NCBI GenBank assembly: GCA_003022725.1
Contig: PXSQ01000068.1
Location: 1-63,672 of the forward strand
Origin: Halobacteriales archaeon SW_7_65_23
GTDB lineage: Archaea; Halobacteriota; Halobacteria; Halobacteriales; Haloarculaceae
Reading direction: 5' to 3'
DNA length: 63,672 nt
Numbering within the stretch: the first letter of the stretch is position 1; every line of letters begins with the position of its first letter. Under the pieces are notes generated by a model. That model had not been told where the DNA came from and did no database searches. It was given only the letters and a program-made list of their open reading frames with translations. The position numbers and the translations under genes were made by a program. This document shows positions 24,507 through 33,340 of this stretch, in pieces.

Positions 24507-27500
24507 TCAGTCGGCCAGCTGTCCCTGCCAGTCTCGGAGCTGGTCTGCGGTGACGCCCTGGAGCTGCTCGGCCAGGCTGTCGGGGTCGGCCTCGCGGAGG
24601 TCCTCGGGGGAGTCGACGCCGACCGCGCCCAGCTTCTCGGCGGTCACCTCGCCGATCCCGTTGACGTCCTCGAGGTCGTCGATCGCCTGCTCGGCCTGGT
24701 ACTCCCGGTAGTTGCAGATCGGACAGCCCAGCTCCCAGGGCTCGTCGTCGCCGTCGTGGACGTGGAGTTCGGGGAGGTCGTGCTCCTCGCAGTGCGCGTC
24801 GGTGACCTCGATGTCGCCGCGGCGGGGCAGCGGCAGCGAGTACTCGCAGTCGGGGTAGCGGGTACAGCCGACCAGCCGCGAGCCCGACCGGAGCTGTTTG
24901 ATCGCCAGTTCGCCGCCGTGCTCCGCGCCGCAGTCGGGGCAGGCGCCGATGACACGGTCCTCGCTCTCGTCGGCGGCGTCGGCGGCACACCGCGGGCAGC
25001 CGTGGACGAACGTGTCCCGGCCAGCGAGCATCTTCACGTGGTGCATGTCGTGGTCCTCGCAGACGTCGTCGAGCACGAGCGGCTCGCCGGTGCTGGGCAG
25101 CGGGAGCGTGTACCGGCAGTCGGGGAACCCGTCGCAGCCGACGAAGTACGACCCCCGGCTGCTCTGGCGGATCAAAAGCGTCTCGCCGCAGTCGGGACAC
25201 GGACCCAGCTGGCGGTCGGCCTTCAGCGACTCCCGGAGGTGCTCGCCGATGTCCTCCCGGGAGTTGCGCAGCTCCGCGAACACCTCCGTCAGCATCTCAC
25301 GGGACTCCTCGGTGACGTCCGCCAGCGTCGCCTCGCCGTTGGCGATGGCCGTCATGTCCTGCTCCAGTTGCGCGGTCATCTCCTCGCTCACGACGAGGTC
25401 CGCGAACGCCTCGGTGGCCTCGACGACCGCCTCCGCCAGCGCCGTCGGCCGCGGCGGGTCGTCCTCGATGTACCCCCTGTCGTACAGCTTCTCGATGGTG
25501 TGGTGGCGGGTCGAGTTGTGGACGACTGGGCCGCCCTGAACGGCGAAGTTCGGTGCAGCCTCGTCTATCGTTAAGTCATATACATTACCGTCGTAATCGC
25601 GTTCTTCAACGTCAATTACCTCGATTTCAGCGGGATAATCGAGTACAGTCGCGTATATAGATTGCTTGAACGAAGTTGCAGTGTATCGGATCGTCCGAAG
25701 CCCATCCTTAGATCGATTACTCCCTTCGACCTTCTTTTCCAAGTGTCCCGCATCACGTAATTCTCGGACGTAAGCGTTCACCCGACCTCGAGAGATTCCG
25801 AGACGTGTCGCAAGTTCTTCGGAACTCTTCGGCTCAGTAGCTGCCAATTCGAGTAGTAGTGCCTTGCGTTTGACTACGTCGTACTCTCGAAGTGCATCAA
25901 GACCACGGTAGAACTTCTCATCAGCTGCAATGGGTATGATATCGAGGAACCGCTCGACGTTTTGTCGTCCCCTCACATGGAGCTTGTGCTGATTCGTCGC
26001 AAGCTTGGCCTCTATATTCATCCGTTCAAGCATTTCCGAGACTCCAGCGAGCAATCCGTGATCAGTATTCGATATGAAGATTTTCCTCTCTCGTGAGATG
26101 TGCCCCTCGTCGTCGAACAGTGCGCCGACAAACAAGGCCTCTAACTGTTCAGGGACATCTGGACAGGCCTGTGCGACCACTGTATCGAGAATATACTTCA
26201 GAATCCGTCCTACGGCACCAGGGAGATTCACTTGATACCGTCTTTTATGATGATTTTTCCGGCCATCTCGCTCAGAGACAGTCGGAGTAAACCCAAATAA
26301 AGTCTGGATATCTGAAACAAACTGGCTGATGAGACGGTGGTCGGTATTGTGGTACCGGACATCAACAGTGTTCTCTTCATCGTTTACGTGGATCGATCCG
26401 TCTCCAAGGAGATGCGCTACTATCCGAAGGAGTTCCGGACTCCAATAAAGGGGGAACGGGTTCTCGAACTCCAAATCGTAATTCAATCCATGGAGTGTTT
26501 CGGGACGAATCTCGAGTTCTCCGAGAATCCATACCGGCACGTCGCGTTTTCCGTTCTCGTAGTCACTGAGCGCCGTCCGATCCACATCAACCCGGCCGGC
26601 CAATTCATACTGGGTTTCGTTCCGTTTGTTTCGGATTTCAGCAATCCGGTTCCCGCAATTCGAACCGTACAGCTTCGAAGAGATATCGCACGAAGAAGCA
26701 AACTCTGGCCAGGTAATGATGGAGGCGTCTCCCTCGTAGTCGATGGAGGTCTCCTGGCGAGTAGACAACAAACAGTCGCCCCGAGAAACTTCGGAAGCAG
26801 GAACGACTTCGAATCCGTCGCTAGTACTCCGGTAGATCGGATGATCAGTGGTTACTGAGAAGGTACCGTTCACCGTAGTGATCCGGAAGACCTGTTCGTG
26901 GGGTTCGAGTGGGCGCCTGCTTATTAGTGTCTTTTGTCGTTCAGTCACGCGGTTACTCTTTTCTTCGATTGAAAGCGTTGTCGGCCCTCTATCGTTGACT
27001 GCAATGTCCGTATTACCATCCGCCAGTACGATAGATTCTTCAGTGAACAGATCGGAAACTGGAGTTCGAATAATATCTCCGTCCTGATTACGATGAAGAA
27101 CCGGCGTATCTGCAGCCAAGCATTTCGTCCCCACCCCCATTTCTTCCATCTTCCGGATCAGCCGGCTCTGGCCGTACCGCCGCGGCGGCTGGGTCTCCTT
27201 CTCCTCGAACTCTACGCCGCGGAGCGCCAGCCGTTCGCCCTCCTCGACGGCGGGGACGTAGTTCTCGCTGGTGCTGGCGTAGGGGTAGACGTCGTGGTAG
27301 CCCGCCTCGACAAGGCGCTTGCCGTTGGCTTTTAGGCTGCAGCCGTTGGCGTCGGCGACCACGCGCAGGTGCGCCCACGTCGCCGGCTCCGCGACGGTCG
27401 CAAAAAAGCGCCGGACGATCAGCTCGTAGATGTTCCACTCGTCCTCGCTCAGATCGCGCCGCGCCGGTAGCTCGTCCGTGGGGTGGATCGGCGGGTGATC

Positions 27501-28601
27501 GGTCGTCTCCTCGTCGCCCCGCGTCGGCTCGATGTCGTCCAGTTCGAGCAGCGAGCGGGCGTCCTCGCCGAACCCCGTACTTCCCACGAAGGAATCCAGG
27601 AGTGCGTCCGGTTCGAGATCCTCGGGGTAGACCGTGTTGTCGGTGCGGGGGTAGGTGACGTAGCCGGCGGTGTACAGCTCCTCGGCGATGGACATGGCGC
27701 GCTGGGCGGAGTAGCCCAGCGAGCCGGCGGCACTGATGAACGCGGTCGTGTTGAACGGCTCGGGCGGGCTGTCGGTGCGGGTGCGCTCACTGACCGACGT
27801 GACGGTCGCCGCCTCGGCGGCCCGCAGTTTCTCGTGGACCGACTCGGCGGCCTCCTGCTCCCAGACGCGTTCGGCCTCGGTGCCGTCGTCGTCCTCGTAG
27901 AAGTACTGGGCCTCGAAGCCCTCCCCATTTTTTGCGAGGGCGGCGAACAGCTCCCAGTACGTCTCGGGCTCGAACGCCTGGATTTCGCGCTCGCGGTCGA
28001 CGATGAGCTTCAGCGTCGGCGACTGGACGCGGCCGACAGAGATGAAGTCCTGGCCCAGCTGGCCGGCCGACAGCGAGAGGAACCGAGTGAGGGCGGCGCC
28101 CCAGATGAGATCGATGATCTGGCGGGCCTCGCCGGCGGCCGCGAGGTCGAAGTCCAGCTCGTCGGGTTCGGTGAATGCCCCGCGGACCTCGGTGTCGGTG
28201 ATCGAGGAGAACCGGACGCGGCTGATGGGGCCGTCGAACTCCTCGCGGATCAGCTCGTAGGCCTCCTTGCCGATCAGCTCCCCCTCGCGGTCGTAGTCGG
28301 TGGCGATGATCGCCTCGTCGGCCTCCCGCGCGAGCGCCCGGAGCGTGCCGACGATGTTCTCCTGGGTGGGCTCGGTGACGATCTCCGCGTCGATCAGCTC
28401 GACCGGCTCGACGTCGCGCCAGTTGCTGTACTCCTCGGGGAAGTCCAGCCCGACCACGTGACCCGACAGGCCGACGACGCGCGTCCCGCCCCAGCGGTAG
28501 ACGTTGACGCCGTTGCGGCGCTCCGCACTCGCGCTGCCGTCGCTCAGAATCTCGGCGATCCGCCGGGCCGCGTTGTCCTTCTCGGTGATGATGAGTTTCA
28601 C
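24507..28601 (-). CDS. topA: DNA topoisomerase I (type IA) interrupted by an intein
   Basis: Relaxes negatively supercoiled DNA. The precursor is 1364 residues; removing the intein (494-1029) leaves 828. The TOPRIM domain shows TDYDREGE (101-108). The catalytic Tyr is Y317 in VTYPRTD. The C-terminal region holds several zinc-ribbon repeats (for example CPDCGETLL ... CDGFPDCRYTLP, CPDCGAEHG ... CTRYPDCEYSLP, CPICN) and ends with a helix-hairpin-helix stretch (DLEDVNGIGEVTAEKLG). The intein sits in the conserved block GVGTK/STRHHTIEKL, with Ser as the residue after the splice site. No start ambiguity (MKLIITEKDNAARRIA). Monocistronic by appearance. Confidence 0.97.
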   Translation of the reverse strand: MKLIITEKDNAARRIAEILSDGSASAERRNGVNVYRWGGTRVVGLSGHVVGLDFPEEYSNWRDVEPVELIDAEIVTEPTQENIVGTLRALAREADEAIIATDYDREGELIGKEAYELIREEFDGPISRVRFSSITDTEVRGAFTEPDELDFDLAAAGEARQIIDLIWGAALTRFLSLSAGQLGQDFISVGRVQSPTLKLIVDREREIQAFEPETYWELFAALAKNGEGFEAQYFYEDDDGTEAERVWEQEAAESVHEKLRAAEAATVTSVSERTRTDSPPEPFNTTAFISAAGSLGYSAQRAMSIAEELYTAGYVTYPRTDNTVYPEDLEPDALLDSFVGSTGFGEDARSLLELDDIEPTRGDEETTDHPPIHPTDELPARRDLSEDEWNIYELIVRRFFATVAEPATWAHLRVVADANGCSLKANGKRLVEAGYHDVYPYASTSENYVPAVEEGERLALRGVEFEEKETQPPRRYGQSRLIRKMEEMGVGTKCLAADTPVLHRNQDGDIIRTPVSDLFTEESIVLADGNTDIAVNDRGPTTLSIEEKSNRVTERQKTLISRRPLEPHEQVFRITTVNGTFSVTTDHPIYRSTSDGFEVVPASEVSRGDCLLSTRQETSIDYEGDASIITWPEFASSCDISSKLYGSNCGNRIAEIRNKRNETQYELAGRVDVDRTALSDYENGKRDVPVWILGELEIRPETLHGLNYDLEFENPFPLYWSPELLRIVAHLLGDGSIHVNDEENTVDVRYHNTDHRLISQFVSDIQTLFGFTPTVSERDGRKNHHKRRYQVNLPGAVGRILKYILDTVVAQACPDVPEQLEALFVGALFDDEGHISRERKIFISNTDHGLLAGVSEMLERMNIEAKLATNQHKLHVRGRQNVERFLDIIPIAADEKFYRGLDALREYDVVKRKALLLELAATEPKSSEELATRLGISRGRVNAYVRELRDAGHLEKKVEGSNRSKDGLRTIRYTATSFKQSIYATVLDYPAEIEVIDVEERDYDGNVYDLTIDEAAPNFAVQGGPVVHNSTRHHTIEKLYDRGYIEDDPPRPTALAEAVVEATEAFADLVVSEEMTAQLEQDMTAIANGEATLADVTEESREMLTEVFAELRNSREDIGEHLRESLKADRQLGPCPDCGETLLIRQSSRGSYFVGCDGFPDCRYTLPLPSTGEPLVLDDVCEDHDMHHVKMLAGRDTFVHGCPRCAADAADESEDRVIGACPDCGAEHGGELAIKQLRSGSRLVGCTRYPDCEYSLPLPRRGDIEVTDAHCEEHDLPELHVHDGDDEPWELGCPICNYREYQAEQAIDDLEDVNGIGEVTAEKLGAVGVDSPEDLREADPDSLAEQLQGVTADQLRDWQGQLAD
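25515..27122 (-). mobile_element. Intein of topoisomerase I with LAGLIDADG endonuclease and HTH modules
   Basis: 536-residue self-splicing element. Cys1 (CLAADTPVLH, residue 494 of the precursor), block B TTDHPIY and the C-terminal VVHN before Ser+1 define it. The homing endonuclease has two dodecapeptide motifs, LLRIVAHLLGDGS (about 725-737) and LEALFVGALFDDEG (about 821-834), with acidic residues kept in both, so it is probably active. Two DNA-binding modules are inserted: a Cro/C1-type HTH before the first motif (about 650-698, ETQYELAGRVDVDRTALSDYE) and a winged HTH after the second (about 905-960, SSEELATRLGISRGRVNAYV). Base composition is lower in GC than the flanking extein, suggesting transfer. 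Confidence 0.93.
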
Positions 28602-28783
28602 GTAGGGGTCACCGTCTCGTTGTCACCCCTAGGCCGTGATCCCCTCTAAAGCCTTTCGAGAAACCGACAGACAGCGCGGGTATGCGCGACGTGTGCGTGC
28701 CGCGTGCGTGCGGAGGGCCACACGACCACTGGAGCGGTGCACCCGCCGTTAGTATAACGGTGGTTCGGACTGTTGACTGTCGT

Positions 28784-29725
28784 ATGGCCGAAGATACGGA
28801 CCGACAACGACCGGACGATGATTCCCGAGACGGTGCCCACGAAGGCAGCGATCCCGGAGACGCAGCGACGACTGATCCGGGTGGAAAGGGCTCGAACGGG
28901 GGTCCGGACGACGGGACGGCAGCCGGCGGCGCGGTGAGCGACGCGGGTGGGAACGACGCAGGGCCGGCAGACAGTGACGACGCGTCATCGGACGGAGCCG
29001 CGGACGACGCAGACTCGACGGGGACGGAAGACGGCGCCGAAGACGGGGCCGCCGCGACGGGAAGAGCCGGCGCTGAAGACGAAACCGACGGCGCGGAGGG
29101 GGCAGGCGAGGACGACGGTGCGGCGGCGCTCGAGGAACGCAAGCGGGCGCTGGAGCAGCGCGAGCGGGGGATCGAGAAGCGAGCGGAGGAGCTCGACCAG
29201 CGCGAGGCGGCGCTGGACAGCCGGGAACGAGAGCTCGACGAACGCGAGCGGGAGCTCGACGAGCGCCAGGAGGAGCTTTCGGAGCTCCGGGGACAGCTCC
29301 AGGACAGGGAGGTCAGCCTGAACAAGCGCGAGCAGGCGCTTGACGAGCGCGAACGCGAGATCGAGGCCCAGGAGCAGGAGCTCGCCGAGCGGAAAGCGCA
29401 GCTGGACGAACACGAGGAGACGCTCAACAACTACCTGCAGGGGCAGGTCGAGCACCTCCAGGACAACGTCGAGGCCGTGATGTGGTCGACGCTGGAACGG
29501 TACGAGGAGAACAGACAGCCCGGCCGGCTCGGGCCGACCGGCGCCATCATCGCCGGGCTCGCCGGGGCGGCGCTGGTCGCCGCCGGCGTCGGCTACGGCG
29601 CCTGGATCGCGTTCGACGGCGGCGCCGGGGTGATCGGCGCCGAGAGCTCCGACCTGGCTGTCGGCGCCGTCGTCGCGCTGGTCGGCGTCGCCGTCACGCT
29701 GGCGGCGCTGGCCGACCGGGCCTGA
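28784..29725 (+). CDS. Coiled-coil membrane protein of unknown function
   Basis: 313 residues from MAEDTDRQRP. Residues 1-120 are a disordered, Asp/Gly/Ala-rich acidic segment. Residues about 122-245 form a continuous coiled coil built of near-repeats such as REAALDSRERELDERERELDE. The end carries two membrane helices (about 258-280 and 288-310). It is likely a membrane-anchored protein with a cytoplasmic or external coiled-coil stalk. The family is haloarchaeal and no function is recognised. Its start is preceded by a TATA-like GTATAACGG (28752-28760). Divergent from topA. Confidence 0.75.
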   Translation: MAEDTDRQRPDDDSRDGAHEGSDPGDAATTDPGGKGSNGGPDDGTAAGGAVSDAGGNDAGPADSDDASSDGAADDADSTGTEDGAEDGAAATGRAGAEDETDGAEGAGEDDGAAALEERKRALEQRERGIEKRAEELDQREAALDSRERELDERERELDERQEELSELRGQLQDREVSLNKREQALDEREREIEAQEQELAERKAQLDEHEETLNNYLQGQVEHLQDNVEAVMWSTLERYEENRQPGRLGPTGAIIAGLAGAALVAAGVGYGAWIAFDGGAGVIGAESSDLAVGAVVALVGVAVTLAALADRA

Positions 29726-29766
29726 TACTGACGGATGAAAATCCGTGCGGATTTTCGCCGCCAGTA
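29726..29766 (+). repeat. Stop-codon-adjacent inverted repeat or terminator
   Basis: TACTGACGG...CCGCCAGTA termini directly follow the TGA stop. Inside is a 9-bp hairpin GAAAATCCG-TGC-CGGATTTTC. The ends resemble the mini-element A/B termini (TACTG...CAGTA), but a stable hairpin at a gene end would also serve as a terminator. Both readings are open. Confidence 0.5.
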
Positions 29767-29821
29767 TACCACACTGATTACAGACGTGTCCGGACCGCTC
29801 ATCCCCGGACCGTCGACGTCC

Positions 29822-30610
29822 CTACTCCTTCACCGCGACGAACCGGAGCCGCCGGTAGTCGGCCACCCACACGTCGCGGTCGGGGTCGTACATCTCCTCG
29901 CGGAGCCGATCCGCGACGCCCTCGACGGCTGCCGACAGCTCCGAATCGGGCACCTCGCCGAGCAGCGAGTCGCCGAACATCCCGAGCCAGTCGTGGATGC
30001 CCTCCGCCCCGTCGAGTTCGGTTGGCCGGTCGAACAGGACAGCACAGCGGGGTTCGAAGCCGTGGGCCGCTAGCCGGGGCGTGTACTCGTGGATTCCCGG
30101 GAAGTACCAGAGCGGGTGGGCCTCGTACCCGTGCTCGGCCAGTTCGGCGGTCGCCGCCTCGACGATCGCTTCGACGTTGCCGGTCCCACCCATCTCCGCG
30201 ACAAACCGGCCGCCGGGGACGAGCGCGTCGGAGAGCGACGCCAGCACGTCGTCGTGGTCCTCGTCGGGAATCCAGTGCAGCGTCGCGTTCGAGAAGACGG
30301 CGTCGAACGGCTCCTCAACCTCGAAGCGCCGCGCGTCGGCCTGCTCGACGGAGAGGGCGGGGTACTGCTCGCGTGCGCCCTGGATCATCTCCGCAGACGC
30401 GTCGATGCCGTGGACCGTCGCGCCGTGCTCGGCAATCTCGGCAGTCAGGTGGCCCGTGCCACAGCCCACGTCGAGGATCCGCTCCCCCGGTTCGGGATCG
30501 AGCAGTTCCAGCACGCTCCCGCCGTACTGGTGGACGTAGCTGTGCTGGTCGTCGTACGCGTCGGCGTCCCACTCGTCTGTCTCGGGCACGGCCGAATCGT
30601 CGTCGGTCAT
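29822..30610 (-). CDS. SAM-dependent methyltransferase (trans-aconitate methyltransferase-like)
   Basis: 262-residue class I methyltransferase. SAM-binding motif I is RILDVGCGTGHLTAEIA (about 44-60), motif II the acidic VHGIDAS, and later FSNATLHWIPD. The region FPGIHEYTPRLAAHGFEP and the overall length resemble Tam (trans-aconitate 2-methyltransferase), but substrates vary widely in this group. It starts 31 bp after the gatB stop on the same strand, so it is likely co-transcribed. The function in haloarchaea is unproven. Confidence 0.85.
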   Translation of the reverse strand: MTDDDSAVPETDEWDADAYDDQHSYVHQYGGSVLELLDPEPGERILDVGCGTGHLTAEIAEHGATVHGIDASAEMIQGAREQYPALSVEQADARRFEVEEPFDAVFSNATLHWIPDEDHDDVLASLSDALVPGGRFVAEMGGTGNVEAIVEAATAELAEHGYEAHPLWYFPGIHEYTPRLAAHGFEPRCAVLFDRPTELDGAEGIHDWLGMFGDSLLGEVPDSELSAAVEGVADRLREEMYDPDRDVWVADYRRLRFVAVKE

Positions 30611-30641
30611 TCCGCGAGCGCCTCGTTCACGTCGCCGGCCA

Positions 30642-32120
30642 TCAGTCCAGCGCCTCCCGCAGTAACTGATTCACGTCACCAGGGTCGGCGCTGCCGCCCG
30701 TCTTCTGCATGACCTGTCCGACGAGGAAGTTGATGGCACCGTCCTCACCGTCGTGGTAGTCCGCGACAGCGTCGGAGTTCTCCTCGATCGCAGTTTCGAC
30801 GGCCTGCTGGATCTCGTCGCCGCCGGACTTGCCGAGGCCTTCCTCATCGACGATCGCGTCGGGATCGCGCCCGTCGTCGAGCATCGACCGCAGCACCGTC
30901 TCGCGGGCGTTCTTGGCGGTGATCTCGTCGTCGGCGACGAGTTCGACCAGGCGCTCGACCTCGTCGAGCCGATCCTCGACGGCCGTGATCGCCATGTCGC
31001 GGTAGTTCAGCTCCCCCAGGAGTTCGTCGGCGACCCACGTCGCGGCCAGGTCGGGGTCGAACTGCTGGGCGACTGCCTCGTAGAAGTCCGCGACCTGCTT
31101 GGTGCTGGTGAGTTTGTCCGCGGCCTCCGCGCTCAGGCCGTACTCCTCGCGGAACCGCTCGCGGCGGGCGTCGGGGAGTTCGGGAATCTCGATTTTCTCT
31201 TTCCAGTCAGCGACCTCCAGCGGCGGGAGGTCGGCCTCGCGGAAGTACCGGTAATCCTTCTCTTCTTCCTTCGAGCGCATCGAGACGGTGATGCCGCGGG
31301 ACTCGTCCCAGTGGCGGGTTTCCTGCTCGACGGCCCGGCCACGGCGGATCGCGTTCTTCTGGCGCTGGGCCTCGTACGCGAGGGCCTTCTCGGCGCCCTT
31401 GTGGCTGGAGATGTTCTTGACCTCGGTCCGGTTGGCGTTCTCCACCACGTTCTGGTCGATCTCGCCGTCCTCGCCGACATCCGCGGCGTCGACCACCGAG
31501 AGGTTGGCGTCGATCCGGAGGCTGCCGTCACGCGAGGCGTTGAACACGCCGAGGTACTCGAGCACCTCCTCGAGTTTCGCGAGGAACGCGCGGACCTCCT
31601 CGGCGCCGCGGAAGTCGGGGCCAGTGACGATCTCCAGCAGCGGGACGCCGGCGCGGTTGTAGTCGATCAGCGTGTACTCGGCGGTGTCGATGGAGCCACC
31701 CTTGTGCTTGAGGCTGCCGGGGTCTTCCTCGAGGTGGGCGCGCTCGATGCCGATCGTCCGGCGCTCGTCGCCGACGGTGCACTCGAGGTGGCCGGCCTGG
31801 CAGATCGGTTCGTCGTACTGGGTGATCTGGAAATTTTTCGGGAGGTCGGGGTAGTAGTAGTTCTTGCGGTGGAACCTGGTCCGCTCGGGGATCTCCGCGT
31901 CGATGGCCTTGCCGACCTTGACGGCGGCCTCGACGGCGGCCTCGTTGAGCACGGGCAGCGCGCCCGGCAGCCCGAGACAGACGGGGCAGGTGTGGGTGTT
32001 GGGCTCCTCGGCGGGCTCGGTCGAGCAGCCACAGAAGATCTTGGTGTCGGTCTCGAGCTGGACGTGGACCTCCAGCCCGATCACCACCGCGAGCTCCCCC
32101 TGTTCCTGTGTTTGTGCCAT
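30642..32120 (-). CDS. gatB: Asp-tRNA(Asn)/Glu-tRNA(Gln) amidotransferase subunit B
   Basis: Binds misacylated tRNA and activates its side chain in the GatCAB amidotransferase. The 492-residue protein has the family signature GLEVHVQLETDTKIFCGCS, the zinc-type cysteines (FCGCS ... CPVCLGLPGALP), YYYPDLPKNFQITQYDEPIC, DYNRAGVPLLEIVT, and the C-terminal YqeY-like helical tail (about 340-492, LVGQVMQKTGGSADPGDVNQLLREAL). gatA and gatC are not in the window. Together with aspS here, this belongs to the route making Gln-tRNA and possibly Asn-tRNA. Confidence 0.97.
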   Translation of the reverse strand: MAQTQEQGELAVVIGLEVHVQLETDTKIFCGCSTEPAEEPNTHTCPVCLGLPGALPVLNEAAVEAAVKVGKAIDAEIPERTRFHRKNYYYPDLPKNFQITQYDEPICQAGHLECTVGDERRTIGIERAHLEEDPGSLKHKGGSIDTAEYTLIDYNRAGVPLLEIVTGPDFRGAEEVRAFLAKLEEVLEYLGVFNASRDGSLRIDANLSVVDAADVGEDGEIDQNVVENANRTEVKNISSHKGAEKALAYEAQRQKNAIRRGRAVEQETRHWDESRGITVSMRSKEEEKDYRYFREADLPPLEVADWKEKIEIPELPDARRERFREEYGLSAEAADKLTSTKQVADFYEAVAQQFDPDLAATWVADELLGELNYRDMAITAVEDRLDEVERLVELVADDEITAKNARETVLRSMLDDGRDPDAIVDEEGLGKSGGDEIQQAVETAIEENSDAVADYHDGEDGAINFLVGQVMQKTGGSADPGDVNQLLREALD

Positions 32121-32218
32121 TACCCGCGGTTTGGCAGCCGCCGGCTAAACGCTTTTGGAGCCGCTGTGGGGACAGGCTCGACGACGCGAGCCAGCGAACC
32201 GGCGGGCGACGAGCCCGG

Positions 32219-33195
32219 TCACCGTTCGTGTAGCGGCGCCTGCTCCATCTGCCGGCGGAGCGCGCCAAGCGCGGGCGTGTCGTTGCCAGCGAACCGATCG
32301 AGCACAGTTCCCGAAGGGTGCCGACGGCGAGCAGGAACGGGACCGCCCATGCGGCGAGGCTGTTGCCGCGGGCCAGCGGCATCGCCTCGAGCCAGCGCTG
32401 TGCGTCGTCGAGATACCCGGCGGCCCGGTCGACGATCGTCCCGATCACCGGCACGAACGCCGCGGCGTTGTCCGGGTCACCGATGTCGGCGGGAGTGAGT
32501 CCCTCCGCAGCGAGCAGCTCCGCCGGGACGTAGACGTTGTTCTCCTCGCGGTAGTCGACGGCGACGTCCTTGGCGACGTTGACGAGCTGCAACAGGAGCG
32601 CGAACGAGCGGGCAGTGTCCCGGAGCCGCTCCCGGACGGGCGGCGGCGCCTCGTCGTCGAGCAGGCCGGTGACGAGCGTCCCGACGGTCCCGGCAACGTA
32701 CCAGCAGTACTCCTCGAGTTCCTCCATAGTCCGGATACGCAACCCGCCGGCGTCGGCGTAGCGGCCGACGAACTGGGCCATCCCGTCGGTGAGTTCGCCA
32801 ACGGCTGGCCGGATTACCTCCCTGGAGGACGCCGGCAGCCGCCGGAACGTGCCGACGATCCGCGGGGCGTTGGCGACGGTTTCCCACTCGCTGCCCGGGC
32901 TGTCGGGAACCCAGGGCGCTGCCGCCTCCCGGAACTCCCGGATCGCCGTGGCGCTCGCCGGGTCGAGCGCCTCCCCGTAGCGGGTCAGGAGCCGCTGCTG
33001 GTCGGCCGGCGACAGCCGTACGCTGTCCTCGATCGTATCCGGGACGCGACAGAGCAGATACCCCAGACAGATCTCGTGCGACAGGGGCGCCTCGAGCTGG
33101 CTGACTGTCAGCGAGAACGTCCGCGAGACATCCACGACGATCTCGTGACACCACTCGAGGTCGTCATCGGCGGCTCCTGTTCCCTCGTCGAGCAT
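32219..33195 (-). pseudogene. Squalene/phytoene synthase-family gene with C-terminal frameshift
   Basis: Head-to-head prenyl transferase, probably squalene synthase. The first 296 residues read well: DVSRTFSLTVSQLEAPLSHEICLGYLLCR, the first Asp-rich motif DTIED, YCWYVAGTVGTLVTG, and the second motif DVAVDYREENNVYVP. After AVGTLREL (about 32310) the frame fails, but a -1 frame immediately gives TVLDRFAGNDTPALG and LRRQMEQAPLHER ending in TGA at 32219, a credible native end. A deletion of 3n+1 bases explains this. If uncorrected, translation runs on about 230 codons through the gatB start. It may be a true mutation or a base-calling error; the total is slightly short for the family. It lies 98 bp upstream of gatB. 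Confidence 0.7.
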
Positions 33196-33340
33196 TGTAG
33201 CAACTCGGACATAGGACTGTACCGTTGAAAACGTCGCGTTTCTCGGATACTGGACAGATTCCCGTGCGTCCGGGCCTGCGTCGCGACCGCCAGCAACAAC
33301 CGAACTGAGGTTTTATTTCTGGCTAACACGCAGGAGGAGC

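Noticed and set aside
29120-29420. Repeated GAGCTCGACGAGCGC-type DNA as a repeat array
   Set aside because: Explained by the heptad repeats of the encoded coiled coil.
31528-32218. C-terminal extension of the squalene synthase frame through gatB
   Set aside because: It is Arg-rich, lies over gatB in another frame and results from the frameshift near 32310.
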